NCBI GenBank assembly: GCA_016794245.1
Contig: JAEUKR010000047.1
Coordinates: 1 to 64,000, forward strand
Source of the DNA: Caedimonas sp.
Lineage (GTDB): Bacteria; Pseudomonadota; Alphaproteobacteria; Caedimonadales; Caedimonadaceae
Direction: 5' to 3'
DNA: 64,000 nucleotides
Shown: piece after piece, positions 63,611 through 64,000 of the stretch
How positions within the stretch are numbered: the first letter of the stretch is position 1
Layout: every line of letters begins with the position of its first letter
Notes under the pieces: generated by a model
Told to the model about the DNA's origin: nothing
Seen by the model: only the letters and a program-made list of their open reading frames with translations
Database searches by the model: none
Program-made: the position numbers and the translations under genes

Positions 63611-64000
63611 TTAATCTATTACGTCCAGCCGCGTTCCTTTCAGTAGAGGCGTGCCATTCAAAAAGTCTCTGGCCTTCAAAGGAGACCTAGCGGGCCGTTG
63701 AAGCTCAAGAAGCCGAAGCGCACCCGTACCACAAGCCACCAGAAAATCATCATCCAGAATTTCTCCGGGTGTTGCCGAAAAGGAAAGGGGTTCAGAGGAA
63801 GCTTTTAAAATCTTTATTTTTTGCCCTTGCCATGTAAAACAGGATCCAGGCCATGGCGCAAACGCTCGTATCTGGCGCTCAAGGTGTTGCGCTGAATGTC
63901 TCCAATTCAGCAAAGCCTCGTCTTTGGTAAGCTTGGGTGCATAAGTCACTCCCCTCACCGGCTGTGGTTGAGCCGTAAGCGCTCCACTCAACAGTCCCTC
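63611..64000 (-). CDS. fmt: Methionyl-tRNA formyltransferase, C-terminal part (runs off the window)
   Basis: The 129 visible residues carry the C-terminal OB-like domain of Fmt (YAPKLTKDEALLNWRHSAQHLERQIRAFAPWPGSCF, EILDDDFLVACGTGALRLLELQRPA). The frame stays open to base 64000. The enzyme formylates initiator Met-tRNA. Confidence 0.93.
   Translation of the reverse strand, partial: EGLLSGALTAQPQPVRGVTYAPKLTKDEALLNWRHSAQHLERQIRAFAPWPGSCFTWQGQKIKILKASSEPLSFSATPGEILDDDFLVACGTGALRLLELQRPARSPLKARDFLNGTPLLKGTRLDVID

Noticed and set aside
1-64000. CRISPR arrays
   Set aside because: No regularly spaced short repeats or cas genes were seen; the repeats found are scattered between genes.
1-64000. UGA read as Trp
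   Set aside because: TGA serves as the stop in well-behaved overlapping genes such as iscR, nuoD, nuoG and phaC, so the TGA in the transposase is treated as a nonsense mutation.

Overview
The window looks like the chromosome of an alphaproteobacterium, most like the host-associated Rickettsiales/Holosporales-type lineages. This is inferred from gene order and gene content, since no rRNA is present. Supporting signs are the order tig-clpP-clpX-lon, prs-rplY-pth-ychF, rnd-kdsD-lptC-lptA-lptB-(rpoN missing)-hpf and xerD-accA; an isc cluster with two cysteine desulfurases in tandem, as known from Rickettsia; and a nuo operon that stops after nuoI. Base composition is moderate by eye, with a few clearly AT-rich patches.

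Layout. 1-3150 is an accessory region: the start of a HipBA-type toxin-antitoxin pair at the left edge, an IS3-family transposase pseudogene, an AT-rich orphan gene flanked by short palindromic direct repeats, an IS5-family remnant and a truncated tRNA-Thr. 3400-6300 holds gpt, chaB, a BON lipoprotein, a remnant of ETF-ubiquinone oxidoreductase and a large exported protein of unknown function. 6386-12826 is the protein quality-control block (lon, clpX, clpP, tig, tRNA-Leu). 13057-14611 has suhB and efp. 14868-20934 is the Fe-S cluster operon iscR-nifS-like-iscS-iscU-iscA-hscB-hscA, with a promoter that resembles an IscR type 1 site. 21062-29722 has mutT, ogt, tRNA-Leu, rnd, the KDO/LPS transport genes kdsD-lptCAB, hpf, ubiE and mutM. 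29877-38286 is nuoABCDEFGHI, followed directly by a chimeric gene: a transposase helix-turn-helix fused to a membrane acyltransferase. 39748-45838 has ychF, pth, rplY, prs and a polar amino-acid ABC transporter. 45954-49933 is a PHA synthase overlapping a Cache-domain histidine kinase. 50251-57428 has trxA, dapB, grxD, a HAD domain, a probable small RNA, accA, xerD, trhO and xseB. 57877-64000 has a flavin reductase, hinT, hslVU, two unusual acetyltransferase genes (GrpB-GNAT and GNAT-GNAT), truA and the 3' end of fmt.

The strongest non-genic signal is a dispersed palindromic repeat. Its full form is about 128-137 nt, bounded by TATACCC and GGGTATA, with a CCGGGG/CCCCGG inner pair. I count about ten long copies and nine deleted or half copies, almost all between genes, including inside the clpP-clpX-lon run and on both sides of efp. 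A second, rarer element of about 80 nt looks like a MITE derived from the IS5-type element at the left end. Together with the pseudogene remnants (ETF-QO, EAL domain, transposases, tRNA-Thr) and the missing neighbours (rpoN, nuoJ onward, fdx) they suggest a genome in decay that is full of small non-autonomous repeats.

All function calls come from reading motifs and family resemblance in the translated sequence; no database search was run.
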